DNA from: JBGPLJ01 sp963826145
GTDB taxonomy: Bacteria > Pseudomonadota > Gammaproteobacteria > Steroidobacterales > Steroidobacteraceae
Reading direction: 5' to 3'
NCBI GenBank assembly: GCA_963826145.1
Contig: CAWGVW010000002.1
Coordinates: 806,001 to 870,000 of the forward strand
Length of the DNA: 64,000 nt
The position numbers and the translations under genes are program-made. Positions 16,750 to 25,102 of the stretch are shown piece by piece; the stretch's first letter is position 1; every line of letters begins with the position of its first letter. Below the pieces are notes generated by a model. That model worked only from the letters and a program-made list of their open reading frames with translations, ran no database searches and had not been told where the DNA came from.

Positions 16750-18914
16750 TAAAGCAGGCGGGAGAGCTCGGCAGCGACCAGGTTTCGCATCAGCCGTTCG
16801 TTGAAGTTCCCCGGGCGATCGAGCTCGAGGCGTTCGAGATATGGACGCGCGCGCTCCGGGATGTTCGGCCTCGCCATGCTCGATACGAAGGTCAGCGCCT
16901 TGCCGAAGCTTGTCGAGGTGCGCTCTTTCAGGCGCTTCAGGGCCTGGCCGAGGACAATCTCCTCCGCCGTGAACTCCGTGCCGAACGGAAACGCCGAGAA
17001 GAGGCCGTTCCTGCGGTAGGGCGCGAGCACTCGCTCGAGCGTCTTCGGCACGTTGTTGCGGAACGCGTCCGCAATGCGATAGCTCTTCTCGATCTTGCCT
17101 GCGGCCTTGGCCTCTGAGAGCAGTGCCTGCTGAAATCGCGAATCGGCAATGCTGAGCATGGCCGCAATGCAGTCGCGATCGGTCTTGCCGCGCAGATCCG
17201 CGATGCCGTATTCGGTGATGAAGACGTCCCGCAGGTGACGCGCGATGGTCGTGTGCGGATAGTTCCATACAATGTTCGAGGTGAGCTTGCCTTCGTGGCG
17301 ACGTGTCGAGCGCACGGCAAGGATGGAGCGGCCCCCCTCGAGCGCATGCGCCATGGCGACGAAGTTGTACTGGCCGCCGACGCCGCTCACGACGCGTCCG
17401 TCTGCAAGCCCGTCCGAAACCGCCGCGCCGAGACAAGTGGCCATCATGGCCGTATTGATGAAGCGCCCATCGATGCGCTGCGCGCGCCGGAGCCCCGCGT
17501 CCGGCCCGTAGAGCTGGTTGATGAAGCCGACGCTCGTCATGTTGAACTGGCGCCGCTCTTCGTCGGGCAGATCGCGCAGCGCCGCGTAGAAGCCGCGCGG
17601 GCCCATGAAGAATCCGCCGTGCAGCAGCATGCCGGTGCGCAGGCGTCGCGCGCAAAAGTTCTGCAGGAGCTCGGCACGTACTGCAAGGTCCGACAGGTCG
17701 GTGCGGCAGCGTCCCTCCGGGCCAGCAAGGCTGCCGTTTTGCCAGCGCACGCCCTCGCGGAAGAAGCCGATCGCCTCGAGCGCACGGACTTGCCCCTCAT
17801 CGAGCTCGGGGCCGATGCCGTTCGCCACCAGCCAGTCGAAGTGCTCGGGCCCGATGTTCTCCGTGATGGCGCCCGAATTGAGGCCTTTCTGAACGATCTC
17901 GTGCGCATAGACGCGCCGCTTCAGGATGCCGCTGCGGTAGAGATCGAGGAAGGCGTCCACGAACATTTCCGTGCAGCCGTAGACCCCCTTGTCGAAGGGT
18001 TCGAGTCCCCCGATCGATGCGATGTCGGCGCCGAAGTTCGCGAGCGCCCGCGCGTCGGCAAGCACCCGCCCGTACATCTCGCGCTGCTGATGGCGCAGCT
18101 GCAGGCAGTAGACGATGGCATCACCGAGTTCGCCGATGCCGAGCTGCAGCGTGCCGCCGTCGCGCGTCAGGGCGCTCGCGTAAAGGCCGATCATGTAATC
18201 GACCGTGCCGAGCGGGAGATTCGGCGGACAGTAGAGATCGTAGTCGTAGCTCGGATGTTCGACGAGGAAATCGAAAGTCGATGCCGGCACCTCGGCATCG
18301 CCCAGCATGTAGGGCAGGTGGCTGTTGACCTCGCCGATCGTGACAAAGGGCCGGCCCGCCTTGTTCGCGGCGGCGATGTGCGGCAGGAGATCCAGCGTCA
18401 CGTCGGGATTGCACGAGAGGCTCAGGTGCAGATCCCCGCCGACGATGCGTTTGGCGACGAGCTGGGCGAGCACGTTCGCGCCATGGGTGATCACATCGCG
18501 GGCGACATGGGTGTAGTTGGCGCTGAGATAGTACTGCTGCGCCGTCGGATTGCCGAGATAGGCGCCGGGCTCGAAAAAGAACTCGACGACTTGGACGTTC
18601 TTCGGCAGCGTCCCGGAGCGCAGGGCGGTCACGTAGTCGAGCTCGGGATAATTGCCGAACACGCGCGCGACGAAGGGCTCGAGGAAGCGCCGCTCGAGAT
18701 CGCTCGACCAGGTGGGCTTTCTCAGGCTCAGCGCCGTGAAGATCTTGAGCTTGAGTCCCGGCTCGCGCACCGCGCGGCGGAAGAATTCATTGGCGAGGGG
18801 ATTCGGTTTCCCGAGCGCGACCGGCAACAACATCACGACTTCGCGCCCAACCCGGGTGAGCGTGGCCTCGACGCATTCGCCGACGGAGTCGATGAGTCGG
18901 GGTGATTGGCTCAT
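16749..18914 (-). CDS. Acetyl-CoA hydrolase/transferase family protein
   Basis: 721 residues from ATG 18914 (MSQSPRLIDSV). This is the long proteobacterial form, larger than the ~500-residue class I CoA transferases. The C-terminal half carries the signature: GGQYNFVAMAHALEGGRSIL near 500, STRRHEGKLTSNIVW, then TVIARHLRDVFITEYGIADLRG, which contains the YGIADLRG motif. The N-terminal half has IGLYASALTRDGGTLQLGIGELGDA, a CoA-transferase-like block. It may move CoA between acetate and other acids, fitting its position beside acsA, but the exact reaction is not known for this long form. It is divergent from the SRPBCC gene. Confidence 0.8.
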   Translation of the reverse strand: MSQSPRLIDSVGECVEATLTRVGREVVMLLPVALGKPNPLANEFFRRAVREPGLKLKIFTALSLRKPTWSSDLERRFLEPFVARVFGNYPELDYVTALRSGTLPKNVQVVEFFFEPGAYLGNPTAQQYYLSANYTHVARDVITHGANVLAQLVAKRIVGGDLHLSLSCNPDVTLDLLPHIAAANKAGRPFVTIGEVNSHLPYMLGDAEVPASTFDFLVEHPSYDYDLYCPPNLPLGTVDYMIGLYASALTRDGGTLQLGIGELGDAIVYCLQLRHQQREMYGRVLADARALANFGADIASIGGLEPFDKGVYGCTEMFVDAFLDLYRSGILKRRVYAHEIVQKGLNSGAITENIGPEHFDWLVANGIGPELDEGQVRALEAIGFFREGVRWQNGSLAGPEGRCRTDLSDLAVRAELLQNFCARRLRTGMLLHGGFFMGPRGFYAALRDLPDEERRQFNMTSVGFINQLYGPDAGLRRAQRIDGRFINTAMMATCLGAAVSDGLADGRVVSGVGGQYNFVAMAHALEGGRSILAVRSTRRHEGKLTSNIVWNYPHTTIARHLRDVFITEYGIADLRGKTDRDCIAAMLSIADSRFQQALLSEAKAAGKIEKSYRIADAFRNNVPKTLERVLAPYRRNGLFSAFPFGTEFTAEEIVLGQALKRLKERTSTSFGKALTFVSSMARPNIPERARPYLERLELDRPGNFNERLMRNLVAAELSRLL

Positions 18915-18961
18915 GGCGCGCGACAGTCTACAGTCTCGTGGCAAAGGAGGGCGCACCCGCC

Positions 18962-19447
18962 GTGGCCGACTACAGTCTGGTGAGCATCTGGCAGGTCGCC
19001 GCGCCGATCGAGCGCGTCTGGGAAATCATTTATGACTCGACGGCGTGGCCCGAATGGTGGCCGTATGTCGCCGCGGTCGAGGAGATCCGGCCGGGAAAGG
19101 CCGACGGCCTTGGCGCCGTGCGCCGCTACACGTGGATGGGCCGCCTCCCGTACCAGCTCGCCTTTGATCTCGAAGTGACGCGGGTCGAGCGGCCGTTCTG
19201 GCTCGAAGGACGCACGCTGGGGGATCTCAAGGGGCAAGGCCGCTGGCACCTGCAGACGATCGACGGCACGACCCGCGTGCGCTACGACTGGAACGTGACG
19301 ACGACCCGGTCGTGGATGAACCTGCTGGCGCCGCTCGCGCGACCGGTCTTCACGTGGAATCACCATGCCGTCATGCGGGCGGGCGGGCGGGGCCTCGCCG
19401 ACCGCCTCGGCGTGCCCCTCATCTATGCCGGCCCGGAGCGCCGATAG
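18962..19447 (+). CDS. SRPBCC (polyketide cyclase/START-like) protein
   Basis: 161 residues from GTG 18962, chosen because AAAGGAGG (18943-18950) lies 11 bases upstream. A GTG at 18938 is possible. The fold is suggested by VADYSLVSIWQVAAPIERVW, YDSTAWPEWWPYVAAVEEI and GQGRWHLQTIDGTTRVRYDW, typical of SRPBCC helix-grip proteins that bind hydrophobic ligands. Length is standard. The ligand is unknown. It is divergent from the acetyl-CoA hydrolase gene, with 47 bases between starts. Confidence 0.78.
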   Translation: MADYSLVSIWQVAAPIERVWEIIYDSTAWPEWWPYVAAVEEIRPGKADGLGAVRRYTWMGRLPYQLAFDLEVTRVERPFWLEGRTLGDLKGQGRWHLQTIDGTTRVRYDWNVTTTRSWMNLLAPLARPVFTWNHHAVMRAGGRGLADRLGVPLIYAGPERR

Positions 19448-19455
19448 TTAGTTTG

Positions 19456-19568
19456 GGGAGGCCGAGCCGGGGAGGAGCTTTTGGGACCGCCGTGAATACA
19501 TCCCTGTAGGCTTCGGAAAAAACATCCTGTTTTTGCGATCCCAAAGCTCCTCCCCGGCCCGACCTCCC
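19456..19568. repeat. Inverted repeat family C, copy 1 (constant core, variable arms)
   Basis: The left arm (19456-19486, ending GCTTTTGGGA) pairs with the right arm (19539-19568, starting TCCCAAAGC), with one bulged T and a four-base internal mismatch. Between them is a core of about 52 bases (19487-19538) holding two small palindromes, TACATCCCTGTA and AAAACATCCTGTTTT. The core is almost identical, in reverse orientation, to the core of copy 2 at 36403-36455, while the arms differ. It sits between convergent genes. Confidence 0.88.
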
Positions 19569-19586
19569 GCGCCAAGCGGTTTCGCG

Positions 19587-20525
19587 TCAGCGCGGCGCGC
19601 CGAAGCTGAAAGTTACGCCGAGGTTGTAGACGGCCTTCTCGTCCTGCACACCGTAGAGATTTTCGACAACCGGTATCTGCACCGCCCCGCGCAGCACGAC
19701 GCCGCCGCCGACGTCGACGAGCAGTCGCGGCGTGACGTACAGCATGGTACCGCCCGTGTCGCCATCGAGCGCGCCGGTAGCGTCGATCTCATCACGATCC
19801 GAGTGCCGGAAATTGAGCTCGACCACCGCATCCAGCTTCGCGCCGAGCTTACGTTCGTACGCGAAGTTCGCGAGGAAGATCTTCCCGTACTGGTAGCCGA
19901 AATCGTTGCTCCCTGGCAGACGCGCTTGCACCGAGGCGAAGAGCGATGACTGGCGATCGAGCAGGTAGTAGCTCGATAGTCCGAAGAAGGCATCCGTCGA
20001 GCCGGTGCCGGGTTGCGCGTGTTCATCCAGGCGCTCACCGTCGCGGCTCGCGTTGTTCTCCCCCCAATTTGTCTTGACGCCGAACGTCGCCGAGACGCTC
20101 GCACGACGGCCCAGGTCGCCGGCGAATTGTGATGACCACAAGCGAACTTGCCCATAGATCTCGGGATCGGCAAGGCCCGACGTATCGGTTCGTTCGACCT
20201 CGGTGCCTGCCGTCTCGACGAGCGAATGATTGCTGTAGGGCACGCGTGCGACGAGGAGGAACCTGTCTGCGAACGTGTAGGCGAGGACGCCCGTGTAGCG
20301 TTGTTCGACCACGGAGTCCTGCTCGTCTGCCGGTCCCTGGGTCTTGGAAAAATGCTCCCAGTCGAGCGCGAATCGCCAGCCTGCAGCGGACACGACATCC
20401 TTGCCAAGCGCATTGAAGGTCGGATCGCCACAGCGGCATATGGAACACGCGTCGGCTGGCGGCGCCATGCCTGCCAACGCCAGGGCGGCGGCCGCGAGTG
20501 GCACGCCTCTGTGCAAGAAACTCAT
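19587..20525 (-). CDS. Outer-membrane beta-barrel-like protein with Cys-rich mature N terminus
   Basis: 312 residues from ATG 20525, with GGGGAGA 7 bases upstream. A signal peptide (GVPLAAAALALAGMAPPADA) is followed at once by CSICRCGDPTFNALG, a cysteine-rich head that may bind metal or heme. The rest alternates strands and ends in the C-terminal VTFSFGAPR. Segments such as WRFALDWEHFSKTQG, YTGVLAYTFADRFLLVARVPY and VTPRLLVDVGGGVVLRGAVQIPV fit an outer-membrane barrel of the transporter/MetA type. It lies downstream of the His-rich DUF2946 gene on the same strand, which points to a metal-linked role. Transport itself is inferred. Confidence 0.68.
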   Translation of the reverse strand: MSFLHRGVPLAAAALALAGMAPPADACSICRCGDPTFNALGKDVVSAAGWRFALDWEHFSKTQGPADEQDSVVEQRYTGVLAYTFADRFLLVARVPYSNHSLVETAGTEVERTDTSGLADPEIYGQVRLWSSQFAGDLGRRASVSATFGVKTNWGENNASRDGERLDEHAQPGTGSTDAFFGLSSYYLLDRQSSLFASVQARLPGSNDFGYQYGKIFLANFAYERKLGAKLDAVVELNFRHSDRDEIDATGALDGDTGGTMLYVTPRLLVDVGGGVVLRGAVQIPVVENLYGVQDEKAVYNLGVTFSFGAPR

Positions 20526-20568
20526 GATGTGTCTCCCCAATTAGGAAATGAGTCTGACAAGAGAGATG

Positions 20569-20949
20569 TCAGACGAGGGGAGGTGCGCGTGCTCCGTTGG
20601 CCGAGACATGGCGATTGCGGACGAAAACGGCATCGGTGCCGGTTGCCGTCGATTGCAGCAGGGGCACGGGCTGCGCGACAGCTGGCTGCGCCGCGAACAG
20701 CGCAGGCCCGCCGCTCATTCCGAAGGGACAGGCCTCGCTCCCCCCGTGATCGTGGCCGTGGCCATGCGAGTGCACGTGGCCATTGAAGGCGGCGCGCAAT
20801 GCCGGGTCGCAGAAGACGAGCTGCCAGTGCCCGTCATGATCGGCGCCCGGCATGAAGCCCGGTGGCAGAAGTAAACGAGGCAATGCCAGCATCGTCGCCA
20901 GCAACAGCAAGGCTGCGAATTTCCGCTGCGGTCTCATCCTTGTCGCCAT
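20569..20949 (-). CDS. DUF2946-like small exported His-rich protein
   Basis: About 126 residues from ATG 20949; an in-frame ATG at 20937 is also possible. A hydrophobic N-terminal segment (KFAALLLLATMLALPRLLLPP) is followed by WQLVFCDPALRAA, a histidine cluster HVHSHGHGHDHGG, then EACPFGMSGGPALFA. This layout (signal/anchor, C-D-P, His-rich stretch, C-P-F) matches DUF2946, often found near copper and other metal-handling genes. Metal binding by the His cluster is inferred. It lies 43 bases upstream of the Cys-headed barrel gene on the same strand. Confidence 0.7.
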   Translation of the reverse strand: MATRMRPQRKFAALLLLATMLALPRLLLPPGFMPGADHDGHWQLVFCDPALRAAFNGHVHSHGHGHDHGGSEACPFGMSGGPALFAAQPAVAQPVPLLQSTATGTDAVFVRNRHVSANGARAPPLV

Positions 20950-21034
20950 CTTCCCCAAGTTTCCGGCCCCGGCCATGATGCGGTCCATATTCCGTCCGCC
21001 ACCCCGCAGGCGAAAGGGGGTGAATCCTGTAGTG

Positions 21035-21658
21035 CTACTGGGACTGTGCGGGGGTCGGCGTTGTCGGTATCTTTTTGTCAGGCAAGGGCGGCAGCAAGCG
21101 AAGATTGAACTTAACCTGCACGGCATCGCCCACTGCGTCGGTGTCCTTGTATTCGCCGCGGCCGATACCGAACTCGAGGCGCTTCAGATCCGACGTGCCG
21201 GTGAGGTAGCGAATCTCATCCGCGCCTTCTTTGCGCGCAGTGAAGGTAAAGGCGATCTTCACGTCGCGCGTCACGTCGCGCAGCGTCAACTTGCCGGTCG
21301 CTTCGAAATGCGTCGCGTCGATCGCGTGCAACGCCGTCGTGACGAAGTGCGCCGTCTTGAAATGGGCGACGTCGAAGAAGTCGGGCCCGACGAGCGTCTG
21401 ATTGCGCTCTGCATCCTGCGTCTCGGCACTCGCCGGATCGACGGTCACATCGAAGCGGCTCGAAGCGAGGTCCGTTGGCGAGAAGCAGATCGCGGCATCG
21501 AAGTGGCGGAACGAACCTTCGAATTTGCCGCCCATTTGCTCGGCGACGAAGCCGAGCGAGCTCTTGGCGCTATCCACGCGATAGCTCGGCGCGGCCGCGT
21601 GCACGCCGAGCGAACAGGCGAGGCCGAATGCCGGAACCAAAAGCAGCCGCCTGTTCAT
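21035..21658 (-). CDS. YceI family periplasmic protein
   Basis: 207 residues from ATG 21658. A signal peptide (MNRRLLLVPAFGLACSLGVHA) precedes APSYRVDSAKSSLGFVAEQMG, the first YceI strand. Further family blocks are GKFEGSFRHFDAAICFSPTDL, PDFFDVAHFKTAHFVTTALH, ATGKLTLRDVTRDVKIAFTF and LKRLEFGIGRGEYKDTDAVG. YceI proteins are lipocalin-like and bind isoprenoid lipids. The ATG overlaps the stop of the cytochrome b561 gene in the form ATGA, a pairing common in proteobacteria. The single 423-residue frame spanning both genes is caused by a frameshift upstream and is not a real fusion. Confidence 0.85.
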   Translation of the reverse strand: MNRRLLLVPAFGLACSLGVHAAAPSYRVDSAKSSLGFVAEQMGGKFEGSFRHFDAAICFSPTDLASSRFDVTVDPASAETQDAERNQTLVGPDFFDVAHFKTAHFVTTALHAIDATHFEATGKLTLRDVTRDVKIAFTFTARKEGADEIRYLTGTSDLKRLEFGIGRGEYKDTDAVGDAVQVKFNLRLLPPLPDKKIPTTPTPAQSQ

Positions 21659-22213
21659 CGCGCGGATCCCCAGCGTGGCAGCATTCGCTTCAGCACGTCG
21701 TCCCTGCGGACGAAGTGATGCCAGAGAGCCGCGAGGAATGTGCAGGCTCGCGACGGAGACGAGCGTCCACGCGAGTGCTTCATGTACTTCTTCCAGGTTT
21801 TCTGCGAGATCATGGTCGGGAGCGACGGGATTCGGCCAGGTGAAGAGGCGAAACCAGCTCACCGGATAGTTATGTGCCGCGGACATTACCCAGCCGGACA
21901 GCGGGATGGCGAAGAGCAGGATGTAGAGCAGGATGTGCGACACGTGCGCAAGCCCCTTTTCATAGGGCTTCATCGTGGCGGGAACCGTGGGTACGGGATT
22001 CGCGAAGCGCCACAGGAGTCTCAGGATCACGAGCATCAGGACTGTCATGCCGAAAGACTTGTGCCAGCCGAGCGCTATCGCCTTTTCCACACCCAAGGGC
22101 ATGCCATCCGCGCGCAGTGCAATTGTCACCTGGACTACGATCAGCACGACGATCAACCAGTGCAGCGCCTGTGCGACAGCACCGTAGCGATCGGTGGAAT
22201 TCCTGAGCGGCAT
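21655..22213 (-). pseudogene. Cytochrome b561 family protein (frameshifted near 3' end)
   Basis: From ATG 22213 (MPLRNSTDRYG), four membrane helices carry the heme-ligating histidines: VAQALHWLIVVLIVVQ, LGWHKSFGMTVLMLVILRL, LAHVSHILLYILLFAIPLSG and VHEALAWTLVSVASLH. After LH the frame breaks. Another frame then reads AALWHHFVRRDDVLKRMLPRWG and stops at 21655, the usual end of this family. Removing one base near 21731-21737 restores a 185-residue protein. Heme-based electron transfer in the inner membrane is the family role. All conserved residues are present, so the break is either recent or a sequencing error. Confidence 0.8.
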
Positions 22214-22293
22214 GGCAGTGAGTCTACCAAGTAACGACAAAGCGGGTGATATGCTCGATTTTCCGCGACCGGATGTCGGACTACAGGATGGCA

Positions 22294-23022
22294 ATGAAGT
22301 TCGCACTCAAGCCGCTGATCGTGACGGGAACCTCGGTCGCACTCGCCGCATTGCTCGCGAGCTGCCAGACCGCGAAATCCAGACCGGAACCGGCGCAGCC
22401 GCCGCCTGCGTCGTCCATTGAGCAGCCGGCGCCGGCTGTCAGTGGCCGTGAATTCCAGGTCGTGACGGCCGAGTCCGAAGTGCGCATCCTCGTCTATCGG
22501 AGCGGATCCCTCGCCAAGCTCGGCCACAACCATGTCATCACTTCGCACGATCTCAGCGGTACGGTGACGCTGCCGGACGAACTGACGCAGGCGCAATTTG
22601 AAATCGTCATGCCAGTGGCACCGCTCGCAGTCGACGAGCCTGAGAAGCGCGCTGAGGAGGGCGCCGATTTCGCAACCCTGGTGAGCGACAATGCCCGCGA
22701 GGGCACGCACCGGAACATGATGAAGCCCGAAGTGCTCGACGCAGAACACTTCCCCGCGATCATCCTGCGCTCGCAATCGATCATCGGCGCGAACGGCGAA
22801 TTTGACGTCACGTTCGAAATCGATGTCCGCGGACAGAAGCACGTGCTGACAGCGCCGGTGCATATCGAGGAACTCGGTGACCGACTGACAGCGCGTGGGG
22901 AAATGACGGTCAAGCAGACCGATCTTGGCATCACACCGTTCACGGCGGCGATGGGAGCGCTCGCCATCCGGGACGAAATCCGGATCCGGTTCGACATTCA
23001 CGCCGCGCTCAGCGGGCGATGA
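22294..23022 (+). CDS. YceI-like lipoprotein
   Basis: 242 residues from ATG 22294; an ATG at 22288 is in frame but directly abuts the AGG. The lipobox is VALAALLASC, then a Pro-rich linker (PEPAQPPPASSIEQPAP). The YceI-type domain follows: FQVVTAESEVRILVYRSGSL, KLGHNHVITSHDLSGTVTLP, TLVSDNAREGTHRNMMKPEV, LDAEHFPAIILRSQSI and LGITPFTAAMGALAIRDEI. This group (with GHNH and a methionine-rich centre) differs from the isoprenoid-binding YceI next door. It is probably an outer-membrane-anchored periplasmic ligand carrier. It diverges from the b561-yceI pair by about 80 bases. Confidence 0.8.
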   Translation: MKFALKPLIVTGTSVALAALLASCQTAKSRPEPAQPPPASSIEQPAPAVSGREFQVVTAESEVRILVYRSGSLAKLGHNHVITSHDLSGTVTLPDELTQAQFEIVMPVAPLAVDEPEKRAEEGADFATLVSDNAREGTHRNMMKPEVLDAEHFPAIILRSQSIIGANGEFDVTFEIDVRGQKHVLTAPVHIEELGDRLTARGEMTVKQTDLGITPFTAAMGALAIRDEIRIRFDIHAALSGR

Positions 23023-25096
23023 CCATTTCCTTCATGAGCTCATCGGTCCGATAGACCTTGAGCAGAACTTCCCTGAGTACGGCCGCGTCGACGCCGACGG
23101 CGCGGCCTGCCGTTGCGTCGTACCAGTAGCGTCCCGCCGTGGATGCCCGGTTGCCGTCGACAATCACGCCCAGCAATTCCCCGGAAGCACTGAGCACCGC
23201 GCATCCCGCACAGCCGCCGCCGGTGTCGGTGTCGGCGATGAAGTTGATGCCGGTTGCGCCATTGATCCGATCCTTCGCGTCCAGCCAGCTCGCCGGCAGT
23301 CGCAGGGCCGGCGCCGCCGTGCCCCGTTGATACATCTGTGCGAGCGTAGTGCGCGGCGCGATCGCCTGGCCGTTCGATGTCCAGCCGCTCATTGTCCCCG
23401 AGGAGAGCCGCAGGGTACCTGTGGCGTCCGGATAGCTCGTCGAATCCGCGAACTTGAGCCGCGCGCGGGCCAGCCGTTCCTGCGCACGGCGCATCGGCGC
23501 GTCGACCTTCGGCTGCCACGCGGCTTCGATCGCATCGGCCGCCGCTTCGAGTTCGCGGGCGATGGCGATGAGCGGATCGTCGGAGGCGACGATGGCGCCC
23601 GCGCCCGACGACATGAGTTGCGCGCGAAATGCCGGATCGACGAGGTGTGTGCGGCTGATCGCGCGCTCCGCCACCGCGGCGGGCGCTTCATCACCCAGGA
23701 TCTTCATCACGAGAGGATCGGATGCCCCAAGGCGGTCCCGCAGACGCTCGAGCGAGAAGCCGAGATTCAGCGCGTCCACATCGATGGCGATGGCCTCGGT
23801 GCTCGCAAGCTCGCGCTCGACGCGAGGCAGCGCAAGGGTCCGAAACGCCTGTTGGCGCTCGCCGTCCGGCTTCTGCCGCTCGAGCGCCGCGCGCACCACG
23901 AGATGCGCGTATACGCATAACCGGCAGCGGGAACCCGCGCCTTCGATGAGGCTGCGCCGGTCCGACAGCTCCCGCACTGCCTGCTGGGCGGTCGCGATTT
24001 CATCGAAGGCGGAACCCGCCGAGAGCCTGAGGTCCGAATCCTCTGCAATGCGCTTGCGCAGCGCCGCTTCGCTGGCGCGTCGCGCTTCGATCTGCGGTTC
24101 GCTGAGAAGCGCGGTGAACATCGCGTCGCGGAGTGTTAGCTCGCGTTCGAGCCGCGCGAGCGGCAGTGCAATGTGCTCGCGGGCGGCTGCGCTGCTCAAC
24201 GCAAATTGGGCATACCGTCCGCGCAACTCGCTTGCCTCGAGGAGTGCCCCCTTGAGCGTCGTGTCGCGGGCGGTGAGGAGCTCCGTCAGCGTGGTCGACC
24301 GTTCAGTCGCGGCCGGATGGCCGGCGACGAAAAGCGGTTCGCGCTCACCGGGTCCCGCAAAATTGACGCTGGTGTAGCCGGGCGTCTCGGCCGGTCGCCC
24401 GTCCGCATACGCCCGGAGAAACGCGACATCGAAGGCGACACGCGGAAAGTCGAAATCGCCGCCCACATACCGCGCCACCGAGCGCTCGGGCGCGAACGCG
24501 AGTCGCAGGTCATCGTAGTTGCGATACTTGTAGAGGCGGTATTCGCCGCCCCCCGCAAGGGCCACCGGCTCACAGTCCACGGACTGCGCCCTGGCGTCGG
24601 CGGAGCCCGATTCTTCGCATTCCTTTTCGAGGCGCGCGAGCTCGCGATCCCGGACCCCGGCCGCAGCTGCCGAGTCGAGACCTGAAGTCGCGAGCAGCAT
24701 CTGGACGCTGATGTCCACTGTGCCGAGCAGGACCTGCGCGCGCGCGCGCCGGCAGCGCTTCTCATCCGCATTCGTGCGGCTCGCGAAGCCGTCCCGGGCG
24801 AGATTCACACTCGCGGTCGTATTTTCCGCGAGGCAGGCTTCGACGCAGGACCGGCTCGTGATGAGGAGCCCGCGCGGCGAGACGAAGGTCGCGCTGCAAT
24901 TCCCATCGAGGCGAACCGTCGCGGCCTGTGCGTGGCTGAGCCATGCGTCATCGAGCGTGATGCCGCGGGCCGCGGCGAGGCTTGCGCGCGGCAAGCGATC
25001 GAAGGTCCAGAGGCCCTCGTCCGCTGCTGCAATCGTGGCGAGCGCAGAGAGCGTGAGAAAGACCAGGGCCTGAAGGTTGCCGCCGGGCCGTCGCAT
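23009..25096 (-). CDS. S46 peptidase-like protein lacking catalytic His and Ser
   Basis: 695 residues, with signal peptide (LVFLTLSALATIAAA) and the S46 opening ADEGLWTFDRLPRA and LDDAWLSHAQAATVRLDGNC. S46 enzymes (DPP7/DPP11) have the catalytic His in a T-N-H-H motif after FVSPxGL. Here the same place reads FVSPRGLLITSRSCVEAC, without histidine. The catalytic Ser lies in GNSGSP; here the block is GGGCAGCAVLSASGELLG, without that serine. The Asp region (FDVAFLRAYADG) is kept. Many cysteines are present, some in pairs (CRLC, SCVEAC). Length fits the family. It is probably a non-peptidase descendant, perhaps disulfide-stabilised. It follows the VOC gene by 6 bases. Confidence 0.78.
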   Translation of the reverse strand: MRRPGGNLQALVFLTLSALATIAAADEGLWTFDRLPRASLAAARGITLDDAWLSHAQAATVRLDGNCSATFVSPRGLLITSRSCVEACLAENTTASVNLARDGFASRTNADEKRCRRARAQVLLGTVDISVQMLLATSGLDSAAAAGVRDRELARLEKECEESGSADARAQSVDCEPVALAGGGEYRLYKYRNYDDLRLAFAPERSVARYVGGDFDFPRVAFDVAFLRAYADGRPAETPGYTSVNFAGPGEREPLFVAGHPAATERSTTLTELLTARDTTLKGALLEASELRGRYAQFALSSAAAREHIALPLARLERELTLRDAMFTALLSEPQIEARRASEAALRKRIAEDSDLRLSAGSAFDEIATAQQAVRELSDRRSLIEGAGSRCRLCVYAHLVVRAALERQKPDGERQQAFRTLALPRVERELASTEAIAIDVDALNLGFSLERLRDRLGASDPLVMKILGDEAPAAVAERAISRTHLVDPAFRAQLMSSGAGAIVASDDPLIAIARELEAAADAIEAAWQPKVDAPMRRAQERLARARLKFADSTSYPDATGTLRLSSGTMSGWTSNGQAIAPRTTLAQMYQRGTAAPALRLPASWLDAKDRINGATGINFIADTDTGGGCAGCAVLSASGELLGVIVDGNRASTAGRYWYDATAGRAVGVDAAVLREVLLKVYRTDELMKEMVIAR

Positions 25097-25102
25097 TCGA
25101 CT

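Noticed and set aside
17235..18905. Long plus-strand frame opposite the acetyl-CoA hydrolase gene
   Set aside because: Arg/His/Glu-rich shadow of a high-GC gene with no recognisable motif. Similar long shadows at 6225-7955, 13840-15621, 11036-12622 and 62376-63530 were dismissed for the same reason.
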